Origin: Cruoricaptor ignavus
GTDB taxonomy: Bacteria; Bacteroidota; Bacteroidia; Flavobacteriales; Weeksellaceae
NCBI RefSeq assembly: GCF_900141665.1
Contig: NZ_FQYI01000002.1
Coordinates: forward strand, 310,001-374,000
Reading direction: 5' to 3'
Length of the DNA stretch: 64,000 nucleotides
Below the pieces are notes generated by a model that was not told the origin of the DNA, searched no databases, and saw nothing but the letters and a program-made list of their open reading frames with translations. The first letter of the stretch is position 1; each line of letters starts with the position of its first letter. Both the position numbers and the translations under genes were made by a program. Below are positions 1 through 9,287 of the stretch, piece after piece.

Positions 1-290
1 GGGACAAGTACAAAGATGTGGTAACAGATTTTGACCATCTCAATGCGCAGGTAACGAACCTTATTTCGATGTTCCTCGCCCTTACAGACCAGAAGGCGAA
101 CCAGGTGATGAAGGTACTGGCGATATACTCCGCATACTTCCTTCCGCTTACTTTCATCGCTGGCGTCTATGGGATGAATTTTGATTTTATGCCAGAGCTT
201 CACCTCAAATACGGATATTTTTACGCTCTCGGCCTTATGCTGCTTATCGTAATCGTTACCAATATTTACCTGCGCCGAAAGAAGTTTTGA
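1..290 (+). CDS. corA: CorA family magnesium/cobalt channel, C-terminal part (5' end outside window)
   Basis: The open frame enters from the left edge and ends at 290, so only about the last 95 residues are present. CorA proteins are pentameric inner-membrane divalent cation channels. The fragment shows the end of the long stalk helix (ALTDQKANQVMKVLAIYS), the first membrane helix ending in the signature YGMNF, the short MPEL loop that follows it, and the second membrane helix ending in a basic tail (RRKKF). The GMN motif is the selectivity-filter hallmark of the family. The GTG at 18 is an internal valine codon, not the start. The downstream gene is convergent and a hairpin lies between them. 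Confidence 0.93.
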   Translation, partial: DKYKDVVTDFDHLNAQVTNLISMFLALTDQKANQVMKVLAIYSAYFLPLTFIAGVYGMNFDFMPELHLKYGYFYALGLMLLIVIVTNIYLRRKKF

Positions 291-294
291 AATA

Positions 295-322
295 AAAAAC
301 CTCTGCAGATACAAAGGTTTTT
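295..322. terminator. Weak hairpin between convergent corA and thioredoxin-like gene
   Basis: AAAAACCT (295-302) pairs with AGGTTTTT (315-322) around a 12-base loop. The stem is A/T-rich with only three G-C or C-G pairs, and a T-run is built into the right arm. It could end transcription from either side, but the call is tentative. Confidence 0.45.
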
Positions 323-336
323 GAAGTGATGTTACC

Positions 337-912
337 TCAATCCCGAGGTTTCCATACCTCTAAAAATTCTTTGACTTTCGCCACGCTGTAGCCGTCTCCC
401 TCCTCGAAGGCTTCGCTGCTTTGGGTGTGAATTTGCTTTCCGTTTTTGTCCAAAACCACAAATACAGGGTAGCCGAATTTCTTCCCGGGGTCGCCATATT
501 TTTCAAAAATTTTCTCGTTTTTATTTTCCGGAGAATAGTTGAGGTGATAATACAGGTAATTTTCATCCACAATCTGTTTGAGATCCGGGGTGGTTTGCAA
601 AAAATTATTAAAACGAAGGCACCAGATGCACCAGTTGCCTCCGGCCTGAATCATAATATTTTTGTTTTCCTTTTTCGCCTGCGCTATAAGCTCGGCGATG
701 CGCTGTTCAGCATTTTCATCAGGGTTATAAGGCTTGGGCAGCGCCGCTTTCTCTTCCTGGAGTTTCCTTTTCCGCTCAGCCTTTATTGCAGCAGAATCCT
801 CCACCTGTGGACTTTTTGCTTCGTTTTCCTTGGCTCCGTTTGTCTGGCTGCACGCAAGTGATGTGAAGCTTAGCGCCCCAAAAACAGCAAGATTCAAAAT
901 TGTCTTTTTCAT
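337..912 (-). CDS. Thioredoxin-fold protein, exported
   Basis: A 191-residue protein with an N-terminal signal sequence and a cysteine at residue 21 that may be a lipidation site, although S-L-A-C is a poor lipobox. A charged, low-complexity linker (about residues 22-70) leads into a thioredoxin-like domain with the motif W-C-I-W-C (Cys95 and Cys98). The later segment with YPVFVVLDKNG fits the cis-proline strand of the fold. By family knowledge such proteins reduce or handle disulfides in the periplasm. The substrate is unknown. The gene runs convergent to corA and divergent from the acyltransferase gene at 975. Confidence 0.85.
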   Translation of the reverse strand: MKKTILNLAVFGALSFTSLACSQTNGAKENEAKSPQVEDSAAIKAERKRKLQEEKAALPKPYNPDENAEQRIAELIAQAKKENKNIMIQAGGNWCIWCLRFNNFLQTTPDLKQIVDENYLYYHLNYSPENKNEKIFEKYGDPGKKFGYPVFVVLDKNGKQIHTQSSEAFEEGDGYSVAKVKEFLEVWKPRD

Positions 913-951
913 ATATTTTAAAAAAAATAATTTAGGGCAAAAACCGTGCAG

Positions 952-968
952 TAATTTTGGTAATTTTG
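952..968 (+). promoter_or_regulatory. Candidate promoter -7 boxes (two tandem TAATTTTG copies)
   Basis: TAATTTTG occurs at 952-959 and again at 961-968, both matching the Bacteroidota -7 consensus TAnnTTTG, just before the ATG at 975. The upstream copy leaves a workable leader; the downstream copy is only 6 bases from the ATG. No clear -33 TTTG was seen. Confidence 0.5.
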
Positions 969-974
969 TTTTTT

Positions 975-1850
975 ATGAAAATTTTGCTCGCACTGCTTTA
1001 CCAGCTTTCGAAATTGCCGATGATGATTCTCTACCGTTTTTCGGATATCATCTATTGGCTAATGTATCGCGTGGTCGGCTACCGCAAAAAGGTTGTTTAT
1101 GAAAATTTAAGAAATTCATTCCCCAATAAATCAGATGAGGAGATAAGCGCTATTGCCAAAGCATTTTACAAAAATTTTGCTGATTATATTGTGGAAACCG
1201 CAAAGGCATTAACTGTAAGCGACCATGAGCTTCGGGTAAGGGTTCAGCATCTCAACCGGGATCTTTTCCACGAAGCGAAAACTGAGGGCAAAAATGTAGT
1301 GCTGCTCTGCGGCCACCTTTTCAATTGGGAGTGGCTGAACGCGCTGGCGACCATCATCCCTCAGGAAAACTGCCACCCTGTATACCGCAAAATGCAAAGC
1401 GATTTTTGGGAAGATGAAATAAAGAAAATCCGTAACAGATTCAATAACAAGGCCTTGGAGGCTAAAGAGGTTATCAGGCAGATGCTCTCCGCCCCGAATG
1501 ACGGCAACAGCGCCTATATGTTCGTGGCGGATCAGTCGCCCTATGTGGACGATGTAAGGTACGGACTGAAATTTCTCAATCAAAAAACGCCGGTTTTCAC
1601 GGGTTATGATAAACTGGCGACGAGGCGGGATCTTGCCTTCATTTATTGTGATGTAAAAAAAGTAAAACGCGGCTACTATCAGGTAAATTATTACAGAATA
1701 TACCCTGAAAATGAGCAGTTTATGCCAATGGAAGTCGTACGGAAATTCCATAAGCTTCTGGAAAATACCATCCGAAAAAGGCCGGAAAATTACCTTTGGT
1801 CCCACAGAAAATGGAAATATGCAGACGCGATAAAAATCTACGAAGAATGA
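975..1850 (+). CDS. Lysophospholipid/lipid A acyltransferase (LpxL/HtrB family)
   Basis: 291 residues from the ATG at 975; a TTG at 957 in the same frame overlaps the promoter motifs and is not preferred. The family transfers acyl chains to lipid A precursors at the inner membrane. Visible features are a hydrophobic N-terminus, the HX4E catalytic motif in CGHLFNWEW, and a later FVADQSP segment typical of this family. The stop codon overlaps the start of the next glycosyltransferase gene (ATGA), so the two are translationally coupled, which suggests a shared role in envelope lipid or glycan assembly. Which acyl position it modifies cannot be read from sequence. Confidence 0.85.
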   Translation: MKILLALLYQLSKLPMMILYRFSDIIYWLMYRVVGYRKKVVYENLRNSFPNKSDEEISAIAKAFYKNFADYIVETAKALTVSDHELRVRVQHLNRDLFHEAKTEGKNVVLLCGHLFNWEWLNALATIIPQENCHPVYRKMQSDFWEDEIKKIRNRFNNKALEAKEVIRQMLSAPNDGNSAYMFVADQSPYVDDVRYGLKFLNQKTPVFTGYDKLATRRDLAFIYCDVKKVKRGYYQVNYYRIYPENEQFMPMEVVRKFHKLLENTIRKRPENYLWSHRKWKYADAIKIYEE

Positions 1851-2806
1851 AACTAGCCATCGCAATTCTCAGTTGGAAAGGAAAACATTATCTCGAAAAA
1901 TTTCTGCCAGGTGTGATTGAACACTCATCCGGAGCGGAAGTCTGTGTGATCGACAATGCCTCGGACGATGGCACTGCCAAGTTTTTAGAAAAAAATTTTC
2001 CTGGTATCCGCCATATTCAACTCGACAAGAATTATGGCTTCGCGGAAGGATACAATTTAGGGCTGAAACAAATTGACGCCGAAATCTTCTGCCTTCTCAA
2101 CAATGATGTAGAAGTAACTCCTGGATGGGTAGAGCCAGTATTGAATTTATTTAAGCAAAATGAGAAAATCGCAGCAATTCAGCCAAAAATTTTAGATTTC
2201 AATAATCGTAAAAAATTTGAATTTGCTGGAGCGGCTGGCGGGTTTATAGATAAATTTGCTTATCCGTATTGCCGGGGCAGGATATTTAATAAAACTGAAA
2301 CAGACCGCGGACAATACGATGATGATGCCGAAATATTCTGGGCATCGGGCTGCGCAATGTTCATCCGCAGCAAAGATTTTTTTGAGCAGGAAGGCTTTGA
2401 TGAGCGGTTTTTTGCTCATCAGGAAGAAATTGATCTATGCTGGCGTTTGAAAAATTCCGGCAGAAAAATATTCTACTGCGGTCATTCCACAGTGTATCAC
2501 CTTGGGGCAGGCACGCTATCCAAGCAAAATCCGCAGAAAACTTTTCTGAATTTCAGGAACAATCTCTCAATGATGCTCAAAAACCTAGCCTTTCCGCAGC
2601 TTATCCCACTGATTTTCATAAGGTTATGCCTGGATGGGATGGCAGGCATCTTCTTTTTATTTACCTTGGGATTTGCTCATACATGGGCTATCGTGCGCGC
2701 GCACCTCGCTTTCTACGCGGCAGCGCCAGAAACTTGGCGCCGACGCGGAAAGCATCAGATTAAAAATTATTATGAGGAAAAAGTAATTTTAAAAAAAATC
2801 TTTTAA
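1847..2806 (+). CDS. GT2 family glycosyltransferase
   Basis: 319 residues starting at the ATG that overlaps the stop of the acyltransferase gene. The N-terminal GT-A domain shows VIDNASDDGT (nucleotide-sugar binding), LLNNDVEV (the DXD-like metal site) and the acceptor-side motif DERFFAHQEEIDLCWRL. A hydrophobic stretch follows near residues 255-290. The pattern resembles WbbL-like rhamnosyltransferases that act on cell-surface glycans, but donor and acceptor sugars are not identifiable. Its last four bases overlap the convergent gene at 2803. Confidence 0.88.
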   Translation: MKLAIAILSWKGKHYLEKFLPGVIEHSSGAEVCVIDNASDDGTAKFLEKNFPGIRHIQLDKNYGFAEGYNLGLKQIDAEIFCLLNNDVEVTPGWVEPVLNLFKQNEKIAAIQPKILDFNNRKKFEFAGAAGGFIDKFAYPYCRGRIFNKTETDRGQYDDDAEIFWASGCAMFIRSKDFFEQEGFDERFFAHQEEIDLCWRLKNSGRKIFYCGHSTVYHLGAGTLSKQNPQKTFLNFRNNLSMMLKNLAFPQLIPLIFIRLCLDGMAGIFFLFTLGFAHTWAIVRAHLAFYAAAPETWRRRGKHQIKNYYEEKVILKKIF

Positions 2807-3582
2807 ACAGCTGATTCCTTTAGATAATCCTCAATTATACCCCGTGGAAAAAGAGCCAGCACTTCCTTAGGATCAATAATTTTGTGCTCATTAAATACAG
2901 CCTCTGCCGCCTTTTTCGCACCGGGATGCTTTGTAAGCCGATCGAGCAAGCCATATACATTCACCATATTCTTGTGCGTGTTCGCCTCATCGCCTCCAAA
3001 CCACGAGCCGCTGAAATAATGGCTTACATAATTTTTCGGTAAATCCTGCGAAAAATAAACGGACGGATACAGCGTAACACCGTGCTTCAGGTGCTGAATC
3101 TCATCCTTCATCCGGTCCGCTCCATATTCATTCTCAAGCATTTCTGAAAAAATATCGGTATTGATTCTTTCCTCAAAACCTTCCTGCCGGTCGTAGTATT
3201 CTTTAAAATCCTTGGCAAGCTTGTGCCCTGGCTCCGCCATCCAGAACGCGGAATAAGGCACGCCCTTCACCTCGAAACCGCACACCGCTTCGTCGTTCAG
3301 AAATTCATCCAGAGGCATCTTCAGCTCCATATCGGTATCCATATAGACGCCGCCGTGCTCGTACATCACCGCGCTTCGCACATAGTCCGACACAAAGGCC
3401 CACTTGCCCTGCCCGAAGGCATCCCGCACATAGGCATTATCCTCCAGCGGGGAATTGTCCTCATTCCATTCAATAATTTCAAAATCCGGGTGGATGCGCC
3501 TCCAGGAAGCGATGCAGTGCTCTGCCATTTCGGTTTTTGGGTTTTTCCCAAACCAGCAGTAGTGGATTTTTTTTGGTATCAT
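2803..3582 (-). CDS. Capsular polysaccharide/mannosyltransferase-like glycosyltransferase (DXD sugar-binding type, GT32-like)
   Basis: 259 residues. The N-terminus IPKKIHYCWFG and the central YEHGGVYMDTDMEL are hallmarks of the DXD-containing glycosyltransferases of the OCH1/GT32 group, with DTD as the metal-binding motif. The AFVSDYVRSAVMYEHGG segment preceding it is also typical. It probably adds a sugar to an extracellular glycan in the cytoplasm or at the inner membrane. It faces the GT2 gene and shares a TTAA tetranucleotide as overlapping stop codons. It is divergent from the amylase gene. Confidence 0.85.
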   Translation of the reverse strand: MIPKKIHYCWFGKNPKTEMAEHCIASWRRIHPDFEIIEWNEDNSPLEDNAYVRDAFGQGKWAFVSDYVRSAVMYEHGGVYMDTDMELKMPLDEFLNDEAVCGFEVKGVPYSAFWMAEPGHKLAKDFKEYYDRQEGFEERINTDIFSEMLENEYGADRMKDEIQHLKHGVTLYPSVYFSQDLPKNYVSHYFSGSWFGGDEANTHKNMVNVYGLLDRLTKHPGAKKAAEAVFNEHKIIDPKEVLALFPRGIIEDYLKESAV

Positions 3583-3596
3583 TTGGTATTATTAAA

Positions 3597-3628
3597 TTTG
3601 CTCAGCGGCGGGCTTTTCCTTACTTTTG
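3597..3628 (+). promoter_or_regulatory. Promoter of the GH13 amylase gene (TTTG-N20-TACTTTTG)
   Basis: A -33 element TTTG (3597-3600) is followed after 20 bases by TACTTTTG (3621-3628), matching the Bacteroidota consensus TTTG-N19/20-TAnnTTTG. The ATG is at 3645, 16 bases after the -7 box. Confidence 0.7.
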
Positions 3629-3644
3629 GTAAAAACTATTCACG

Positions 3645-5021
3645 ATGAGAACCGTGATTTTATCTGTTTTAATGATGGCAGCCACCAGTTTTTCTGCGCA
3701 AGATACACAATCGCGGTACACGCCGCAAGATTATGTGACAATAAAAAATGCGGATTGGACTAAAAATGCCACGATATATGAACTGAATGTGAGGCAGTTT
3801 TCCAAGGAAGGAAATTTTAAAGCTGTAGAAAAAGAACTGCCCCGGCTAAAGAAAATGGGCATTGATATCATTTGGCTGATGCCCGTAAATCCCATTGGGG
3901 AGGTCAACCGAAAAGGCTCGCTCGGGAGTTATTATTCCGTAAAAAATTATCTCGAAATCAATCCTGAGTTTGGTACTGAAAAAGACTTCAGAGATTTGGT
4001 AAAGGCAATCCACCAGCAGGGCATGTTCGTGATTATAGACTGGGTTGCCAACCACAGCGCGTGGGACAACCCGCTGGTGAAGGCGCATCCCGAGTGGTAC
4101 CATAAAAATCGGGAGGGAAACTTTCAGCCAACGCCGTGGCGGGACTACGATGATATTATTGAGTTTGATTATTCAAATCCGGAGCTGCGCCGATATATGA
4201 CCGACGCGATGAAGTTTTGGGTTAAAAATTTTGATGTCGATGGCTTCCGCTGCGATGTGGCGGCATTCGTTCCGCTGGATTTCTGGGAAAATGCCCGCGC
4301 TGAGCTGGAAGAGATCAAGCCGGTCTTTATGCTGGCTGAAGCTTCAGACCGCGACCTGCACCGCAAGGCTTTCGATGCTACCTACGCCTGGGAACTTTAC
4401 GATAAGATGCACCAGGTTATTAAAAACAAATCATCTGTGACGCCGATGACGGAGGGCTATTTCGCTGAGCATCTTGCGATTTTCCCGAAAGAAGGCATGC
4501 GGATGACATTTACTGACAACCACGACAAAAACTCCTGGGAAGGCACAATGCAGTCTAATTTCGGTAATGGGCTGGAGGCTGCTATAGTTTTGGCAGCCAC
4601 TTTTGACGGCATCCCGATGGTGTACAGCGGGCAGGAAGCCGGGCTGAGCCGATCGTTGAAGTTTTTTGAAAAGGACCCAATCGATTGGAAAAAGCATAGA
4701 TTTGAGGAGATTTATACTAAACTTTTCGCACTCAAACATAAAAACCGGGCACTTTGGAATGGGAGTTTTGGCGGAAAAATGGAGCGGATAAAAAGTAATC
4801 ATATGGAGCAGTCGGTTGCATTTGTTCGTGAAAAATATGGCGACAAGGTGCTGGTTTTCATCAATTTCAGCGATAAACCTCAGGATTTCATTTTTGAAAC
4901 TGATTTTGATAAGGGAACTTATACCAATTTATTTACAAACAAAATAGTTGCCCTACCCTCAAGTTTCCAACTAAAATTGGCTCCCTGGGAATATTTGGTA
5001 CTTCACAACTCCCGAGATTAG
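3645..5021 (+). CDS. Secreted alpha-amylase family protein (GH13)
   Basis: 458 residues with a signal peptide that probably ends near SFSA-Q19. All four GH13 motifs are present: DWVANH (region I), GFRCDVAAF with nucleophile Asp204, LAEA with acid/base Glu232, and FTDNHD with Asp294. It should hydrolyse alpha-1,4-glucans in the periplasm or outside the cell. A short C-terminal beta domain follows the barrel. It stands alone, with its own promoter, far from the sus locus at 39-51 kb, so it may be regulated separately. Exact substrate (starch, maltodextrin, trehalose-type) is not fixed by the motifs. Confidence 0.9.
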   Translation: MRTVILSVLMMAATSFSAQDTQSRYTPQDYVTIKNADWTKNATIYELNVRQFSKEGNFKAVEKELPRLKKMGIDIIWLMPVNPIGEVNRKGSLGSYYSVKNYLEINPEFGTEKDFRDLVKAIHQQGMFVIIDWVANHSAWDNPLVKAHPEWYHKNREGNFQPTPWRDYDDIIEFDYSNPELRRYMTDAMKFWVKNFDVDGFRCDVAAFVPLDFWENARAELEEIKPVFMLAEASDRDLHRKAFDATYAWELYDKMHQVIKNKSSVTPMTEGYFAEHLAIFPKEGMRMTFTDNHDKNSWEGTMQSNFGNGLEAAIVLAATFDGIPMVYSGQEAGLSRSLKFFEKDPIDWKKHRFEEIYTKLFALKHKNRALWNGSFGGKMERIKSNHMEQSVAFVREKYGDKVLVFINFSDKPQDFIFETDFDKGTYTNLFTNKIVALPSSFQLKLAPWEYLVLHNSRD

Positions 5022-5026
5022 TTTAA

Positions 5027-5053
5027 ACAAAAAATCCCGCGTTTTGCGGGATT
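5027..5053 (-). terminator. Rho-independent terminator of sucAB
   Basis: Stem AATCCCGC/GCGGGATT (5033-5040 with 5046-5053) with a GTTTT loop. On the minus strand the stem is followed by TTTTTTG, a good terminator for sucB. On the plus strand there is only a short T-run, so it probably serves the amylase gene poorly. Confidence 0.85.
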
Positions 5054-5075
5054 CATCATTTGCCGATAGAGATAT

Positions 5076-6338
5076 TTAAAGCTCCAGAGCTCTTCTGGCA
5101 TCGCCGTTCATCAGGTGCTCCACCGGATTTTCTACGGCTTCTTTCACTGCCACGAGGAAGCCTACCGACTCCTTACCGTCGATGATCCTGTGGTCGTAAG
5201 AGAGTGCCACATACATCATCGGGCGAATTTCCACCTTGCCATCTACGGCTACAGGGCGCTGGATGATGTTGTGCATACCGAGGATGGCGGACTGCGGCGG
5301 GTTAATAATCGGTGTGGACATCATTGAGCCAAACACGCCGCCGTTGGTGATAGTAAAAGTACCGCCTGTCATTTCATCCACTGTTATCTTCCCGTCGCGA
5401 ACTTTCGTGGAAAGCTCCTTTATCGTTGCCTCCACTCCGCGGAATGTCATATTTTCAGCGTTGCGAAGAACCGGCACCATTAGCCCCTTCGGGCCGGATA
5501 CCGCGATGGAAATGTCCGCAAAATCGTAGTTAGTTTTATAATCTCCATCAATGGAAGCATTTACATCAGGGAAAAGCTCAAGTGCCCTGGTTACTGCCTT
5601 GGTGAAAAAGGACATAAAGCCGAGGCCTACCCCGTGTTTTGCAGAGAATTCATCTTTAAATTCCTTTCTTAGACGGAAAATTTCAGACATATCCACCTCG
5701 TTGAAAGTGGTAAGCATCGCAGTTTCATTCTTTACAGAAACTAGGCGTTCCGCAAGTTTGCGGCGCAGCACTGAAAGTTTTTTTGTCTGCACACTCCGCG
5801 ATCCTGAGGTAGAAGATACAGAACCCATAGCTGGTACAGAGGCCTCTGTAGCATCAGCCTTCGTAATTCTGCCATCCCGGCCCGTCCCGGATACGCTCGC
5901 AGGATCGATGCCCTTTTCATCCAGGATTTTCTTAGCTGCCGGTGAAGGTGTACCGGTGGCATAGGTTGCAGGGGTAGGCTGCTCTGCCGGCGCAGGCTTT
6001 TCTCCTTGCTTAGGAGATTCAGTTTTTGGCTGCTCGGCCGGTTTTTCATCCGCCTTAGGCTCTTCTTTTTCCGGTTCAGAGCCCCCGGAAGGCTTTGCCG
6101 CATCCATATCGATGAGGCACACCACCTGGCCTACGGCTACGGTGTCCCCCTCTTCAGCCTTCAGTGTAATCAACCCGCTCTCCTCAGCCGGGAGCTCCAG
6201 GGTCGCTTTATCGGAATCTACCTCCGCTATCGGTTGATCTTTTTCTACATAATCGCCATCCTGCACGAGCCAGGTAGCAATCTCCACCTCCGTGATGGAT
6301 TCACCCGGCGAAGGAACTTTCATTTCTAAAACTGCCAT
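5076..6338 (-). CDS. sucB: 2-oxoglutarate dehydrogenase E2, dihydrolipoyl succinyltransferase
   Basis: 420 residues. The E2 core carries succinyl groups from E1 to CoA in the 2-oxoglutarate dehydrogenase complex of the TCA cycle. An N-terminal lipoyl domain carries the lipoylated Lys44 in DSDKAT. A Pro/Lys/Glu-rich linker (about 78-128) leads to a peripheral subunit-binding domain ([14 protein letters not shown]...[10 protein letters not shown]). The C-terminal catalytic domain ends with SYDHRIIDG, holding His383 and Asp387. It lies 29 bases downstream of sucA in the same operon and is followed by a strong terminator. The E3 subunit is not in this window. Confidence 0.97.
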   Translation of the reverse strand: MAVLEMKVPSPGESITEVEIATWLVQDGDYVEKDQPIAEVDSDKATLELPAEESGLITLKAEEGDTVAVGQVVCLIDMDAAKPSGGSEPEKEEPKADEKPAEQPKTESPKQGEKPAPAEQPTPATYATGTPSPAAKKILDEKGIDPASVSGTGRDGRITKADATEASVPAMGSVSSTSGSRSVQTKKLSVLRRKLAERLVSVKNETAMLTTFNEVDMSEIFRLRKEFKDEFSAKHGVGLGFMSFFTKAVTRALELFPDVNASIDGDYKTNYDFADISIAVSGPKGLMVPVLRNAENMTFRGVEATIKELSTKVRDGKITVDEMTGGTFTITNGGVFGSMMSTPIINPPQSAILGMHNIIQRPVAVDGKVEIRPMMYVALSYDHRIIDGKESVGFLVAVKEAVENPVEHLMNGDARRALEL

Positions 6339-6367
6339 ATCTTTCGAATTATTTTTTTGGTTGGATT

Positions 6368-9193
6368 TTATTTTTCAATGATTTCTGTATCAGAATCTCC
6401 AGCCTCGCCGAAAACTCCGTTAATGATATTTTTCTGATTAAATTCGAACCGCTTGTGGCTGCCCGGAGCCGGAACCCCGCTGGCCGGCGCTGCAAATACC
6501 TTGAAGCCGGCGTCGCGGAAGTTGCGCAGGATATAGCTCCACGCACCCATATTTTCTGGTTCTTCCTGAGCCCAGATGAGCTCTTTTCTTGATGAATATT
6601 TATCAAAAATCTGCTGAATTTTCTCCATATCCAGCGGATAAAGCTGCTCCATTCTCACAAGGGCAACATTCTCTGCACCAAGCTCCTCTTTTTTGGCAAG
6701 GAGTTCATAATAAAGCTTCCCAGAGCAGAATACCAGCTTTTCAACTTTATCTGAATTGGCATTTTCATCATCAATAATGGTCTGGAATTCTCCGTTGGCG
6801 AGATCTTCGAAAGTAGAAATCACGCGCGGGTGTCTCAGCAAAGATTTTGGAGACATTACTACCAGCGGCTTCCTGAAGCCCCACTTCAGCTGGCGCCGGA
6901 AGGCGTGGAAAAGGTTCGCCGGCGTCGTGAAGTTTCCCACGATAATGTTGTCATTCGCACACAGCGTTAGGAAACGCTCCAGCCTTGCGGAGGAGTGTTC
7001 CGCCCCTTGCCCTTCCGCACCGTGAGGCAGCAGCAACACGATGCCGTTCTGCACGCGCCACTTTTCTTCTGCGGCTACGAGATACTGGTCTATGATGATT
7101 TGTGCGCCATTGGCAAAATCCCCGAACTGCGCCTCCCAAATCGTGAGCGTATTCGGCGATGCCATAGCATAGCCATAATCGAAACCGAGAACGCCATATT
7201 CAGAAAGCAGGGAGTTGTAGATATCGAACTGGCTGTCGGAAATATGGCGCAGCGGGATGTATTCCTCCTCTGCATCCTCGGTTTTTAGTACGGCGTGGCG
7301 GTGGGAGAATGTTCCGCGCTCTACATCTTCACCGGAAATCCTTACCCCGTGGTTTTCTTTCAAAAGCGTTGCATAAGCAAGCCACTCGCCCAGTGCCCAG
7401 TCGAGGGTATTTTCCTTTATCATCTTCAGGCGGTTGTCGAACAGGCGGGTGATTTTATTGATAAATTTTTTATCGGACGGTAGTGTGGACATCTCCACGG
7501 CGAGTTCTTTCAGCTTTTCAAGATCGTAGCCGGTGTCCACTTTTTTCAAAACATCGCCAGATTTTGAATAGACAAAATCCTTCCAGTCATCTCCCATAAA
7601 GGTGTCAATCCTGTTTCTCTCAATTTCTTTGGAGGCATCAAAATCTTCATTCAGCAAAGCTTTAAAATCGCTCTCCATCTTCTTTAGAACTTCGTTGGAA
7701 ACGATCTCGTCCTTCAGGAGTTTTTCCTTATAAATTTCCCTCGGATTGGGGTGCTTCGCTATGATTTTGTAGAGATGTGGCTGCGTGAATCTCGGCTCAT
7801 CACCCTCGTTATGTCCGTACTTTCTGTAGCCAAGAAGGTCGATGTAGACATCCTTTCCGAACTTGGCACGGAAATCTGCCGCGAAATGCATCGCGTGCAC
7901 CACCGCTTCCACATCGTCCGCATTCACATGCATAATGGGAGAATCCGTCACCTTTGCCACATCCGTGCAGTAGGTGGAGGAGCGTGCGTCCAAATAATTT
8001 GTGGTAAAAGACACCTGGTTATTAATCACGATATGGATGCTGCCGCCCGTTTTGTAGCCTTCCAGCGTCATCATCTGCGCAACCTCATACACGATGCCCT
8101 GGGCTGCTGCGGCACCGTCCCCGTGGATGATCACGGGGAGGACTTTTGAGAAATCGTGATATTTATGATCCACTTTCGCGCGGCTGATGCCTTCCACCAA
8201 AGACGCCACCGTCTCCAGGTGAGACGGGTTTGGGGTAAGGTTAATAGCCACCTCTTCTCCGGATGCCATCTCCACGATGCGGCTGGAGCCCAGGTGGTAT
8301 TTCACATCGCCGGAGAATACATCCTCTTCAAATTCTTTACCTTCAAATTCTGAGAAAATCTGTTTGTAAGATTTACCAAAAATATTGGCAAGCACATTCA
8401 GGCGGCCGCGGTGTGCCATACCGAGCACCACCTCATCCACGCCGTGCTGGGAGCTTCTCGTGATCAGCTGGTCCAGCGCGGGGATCAGGGTTTCGCCTCC
8501 CTCCAGGGAGAAGCGTTTCTGGCCTACGAACTTTGTATGAAGGAAGTTTTCAAATGCCACCGCCTGGTTGAGCTTGTGGAGGATATCTGTTTTCTCCTCC
8601 GCAGAAAGTTCCGGGTGGTTTTCGTTTTGCTGCAGCCACTGGCGGATGAATTCAACCTCCTCCACATGGCGGATGTGCATATACTCCACACCGATGGAGT
8701 CGCAATAGATCTCCTGAAGATGGTTAATGATTTCCTGAAGCGTAGCCGGGCCGGGCATGCCGGTTTCTGTAGCGCAGGAGAATTTTTTGTTCAAATCCTG
8801 CTGGCTAAGCCCGAAATTTTCAACATCCAGGGTAGGCTCGTAGCTGCGCCGCTCGCGTACGGGATTTGTCTTGGTAAAGAGATGCCCGCGTCTTCTGTAG
8901 GCATCGATGAGGTTCATTACATTAAATTCCTTGCGGATATCTTCTGGCACCTCCCCGCTCTGCACCGCCTGCGCCATTTGCTGCACCTGCTGGGCCTTAG
9001 CCGGTACTTCAGCCTGAGGATGGGTTGTTTCTTCGTCGAAAAAATTTTCACCGTAGTTTTCTCTCGCAAAATCAAAGCCCTGGAAAAATGCCTTCCAGGA
9101 AGGCTCTACGGAATCCGGATATTTTAAGTACTGATCATACAAATCGGCGATCAGCTGGGAATGCGCTGCATTCAGAAATGAATACTTGTCCAT
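6368..9193 (-). CDS. sucA: 2-oxoglutarate dehydrogenase E1 component
   Basis: 941 residues, the usual full length. The thiamine diphosphate-dependent E1 decarboxylates 2-oxoglutarate and reductively succinylates the E2 lipoyl group. The start shows the conserved N-terminal helix ([22 protein letters not shown]). Later motifs include [14 protein letters not shown], the ThDP-binding region from [14 protein letters not shown] to NNQVSFTT, and the transketolase-like C-terminal part with [15 protein letters not shown] and SPKSLLRHP. Two candidate -7 boxes lie 28-37 bases upstream. It forms an operon with sucB. Confidence 0.98.
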   Translation of the reverse strand: MDKYSFLNAAHSQLIADLYDQYLKYPDSVEPSWKAFFQGFDFARENYGENFFDEETTHPQAEVPAKAQQVQQMAQAVQSGEVPEDIRKEFNVMNLIDAYRRRGHLFTKTNPVRERRSYEPTLDVENFGLSQQDLNKKFSCATETGMPGPATLQEIINHLQEIYCDSIGVEYMHIRHVEEVEFIRQWLQQNENHPELSAEEKTDILHKLNQAVAFENFLHTKFVGQKRFSLEGGETLIPALDQLITRSSQHGVDEVVLGMAHRGRLNVLANIFGKSYKQIFSEFEGKEFEEDVFSGDVKYHLGSSRIVEMASGEEVAINLTPNPSHLETVASLVEGISRAKVDHKYHDFSKVLPVIIHGDGAAAAQGIVYEVAQMMTLEGYKTGGSIHIVINNQVSFTTNYLDARSSTYCTDVAKVTDSPIMHVNADDVEAVVHAMHFAADFRAKFGKDVYIDLLGYRKYGHNEGDEPRFTQPHLYKIIAKHPNPREIYKEKLLKDEIVSNEVLKKMESDFKALLNEDFDASKEIERNRIDTFMGDDWKDFVYSKSGDVLKKVDTGYDLEKLKELAVEMSTLPSDKKFINKITRLFDNRLKMIKENTLDWALGEWLAYATLLKENHGVRISGEDVERGTFSHRHAVLKTEDAEEEYIPLRHISDSQFDIYNSLLSEYGVLGFDYGYAMASPNTLTIWEAQFGDFANGAQIIIDQYLVAAEEKWRVQNGIVLLLPHGAEGQGAEHSSARLERFLTLCANDNIIVGNFTTPANLFHAFRRQLKWGFRKPLVVMSPKSLLRHPRVISTFEDLANGEFQTIIDDENANSDKVEKLVFCSGKLYYELLAKKEELGAENVALVRMEQLYPLDMEKIQQIFDKYSSRKELIWAQEEPENMGAWSYILRNFRDAGFKVFAAPASGVPAPGSHKRFEFNQKNIINGVFGEAGDSDTEIIEK

Positions 9194-9221
9194 TATCTTT
9201 TAAGTGGTAAATGAAATTTCA

Positions 9222-9238
9222 CAAATTTAACAAAAATA
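9222..9238 (-). promoter_or_regulatory. Candidate sucA promoter -7 boxes
   Basis: On the minus strand, TATTTTTG (9238-9231) and TAAATTTG (9229-9222) both match TAnnTTTG and lie 28-37 bases before the sucA ATG. Either could be the active box. Confidence 0.5.
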
Positions 9239-9287
9239 AGCTGATGCCGCATATAAATCCATAAAAAACTTTTGCGTTCTATATACC

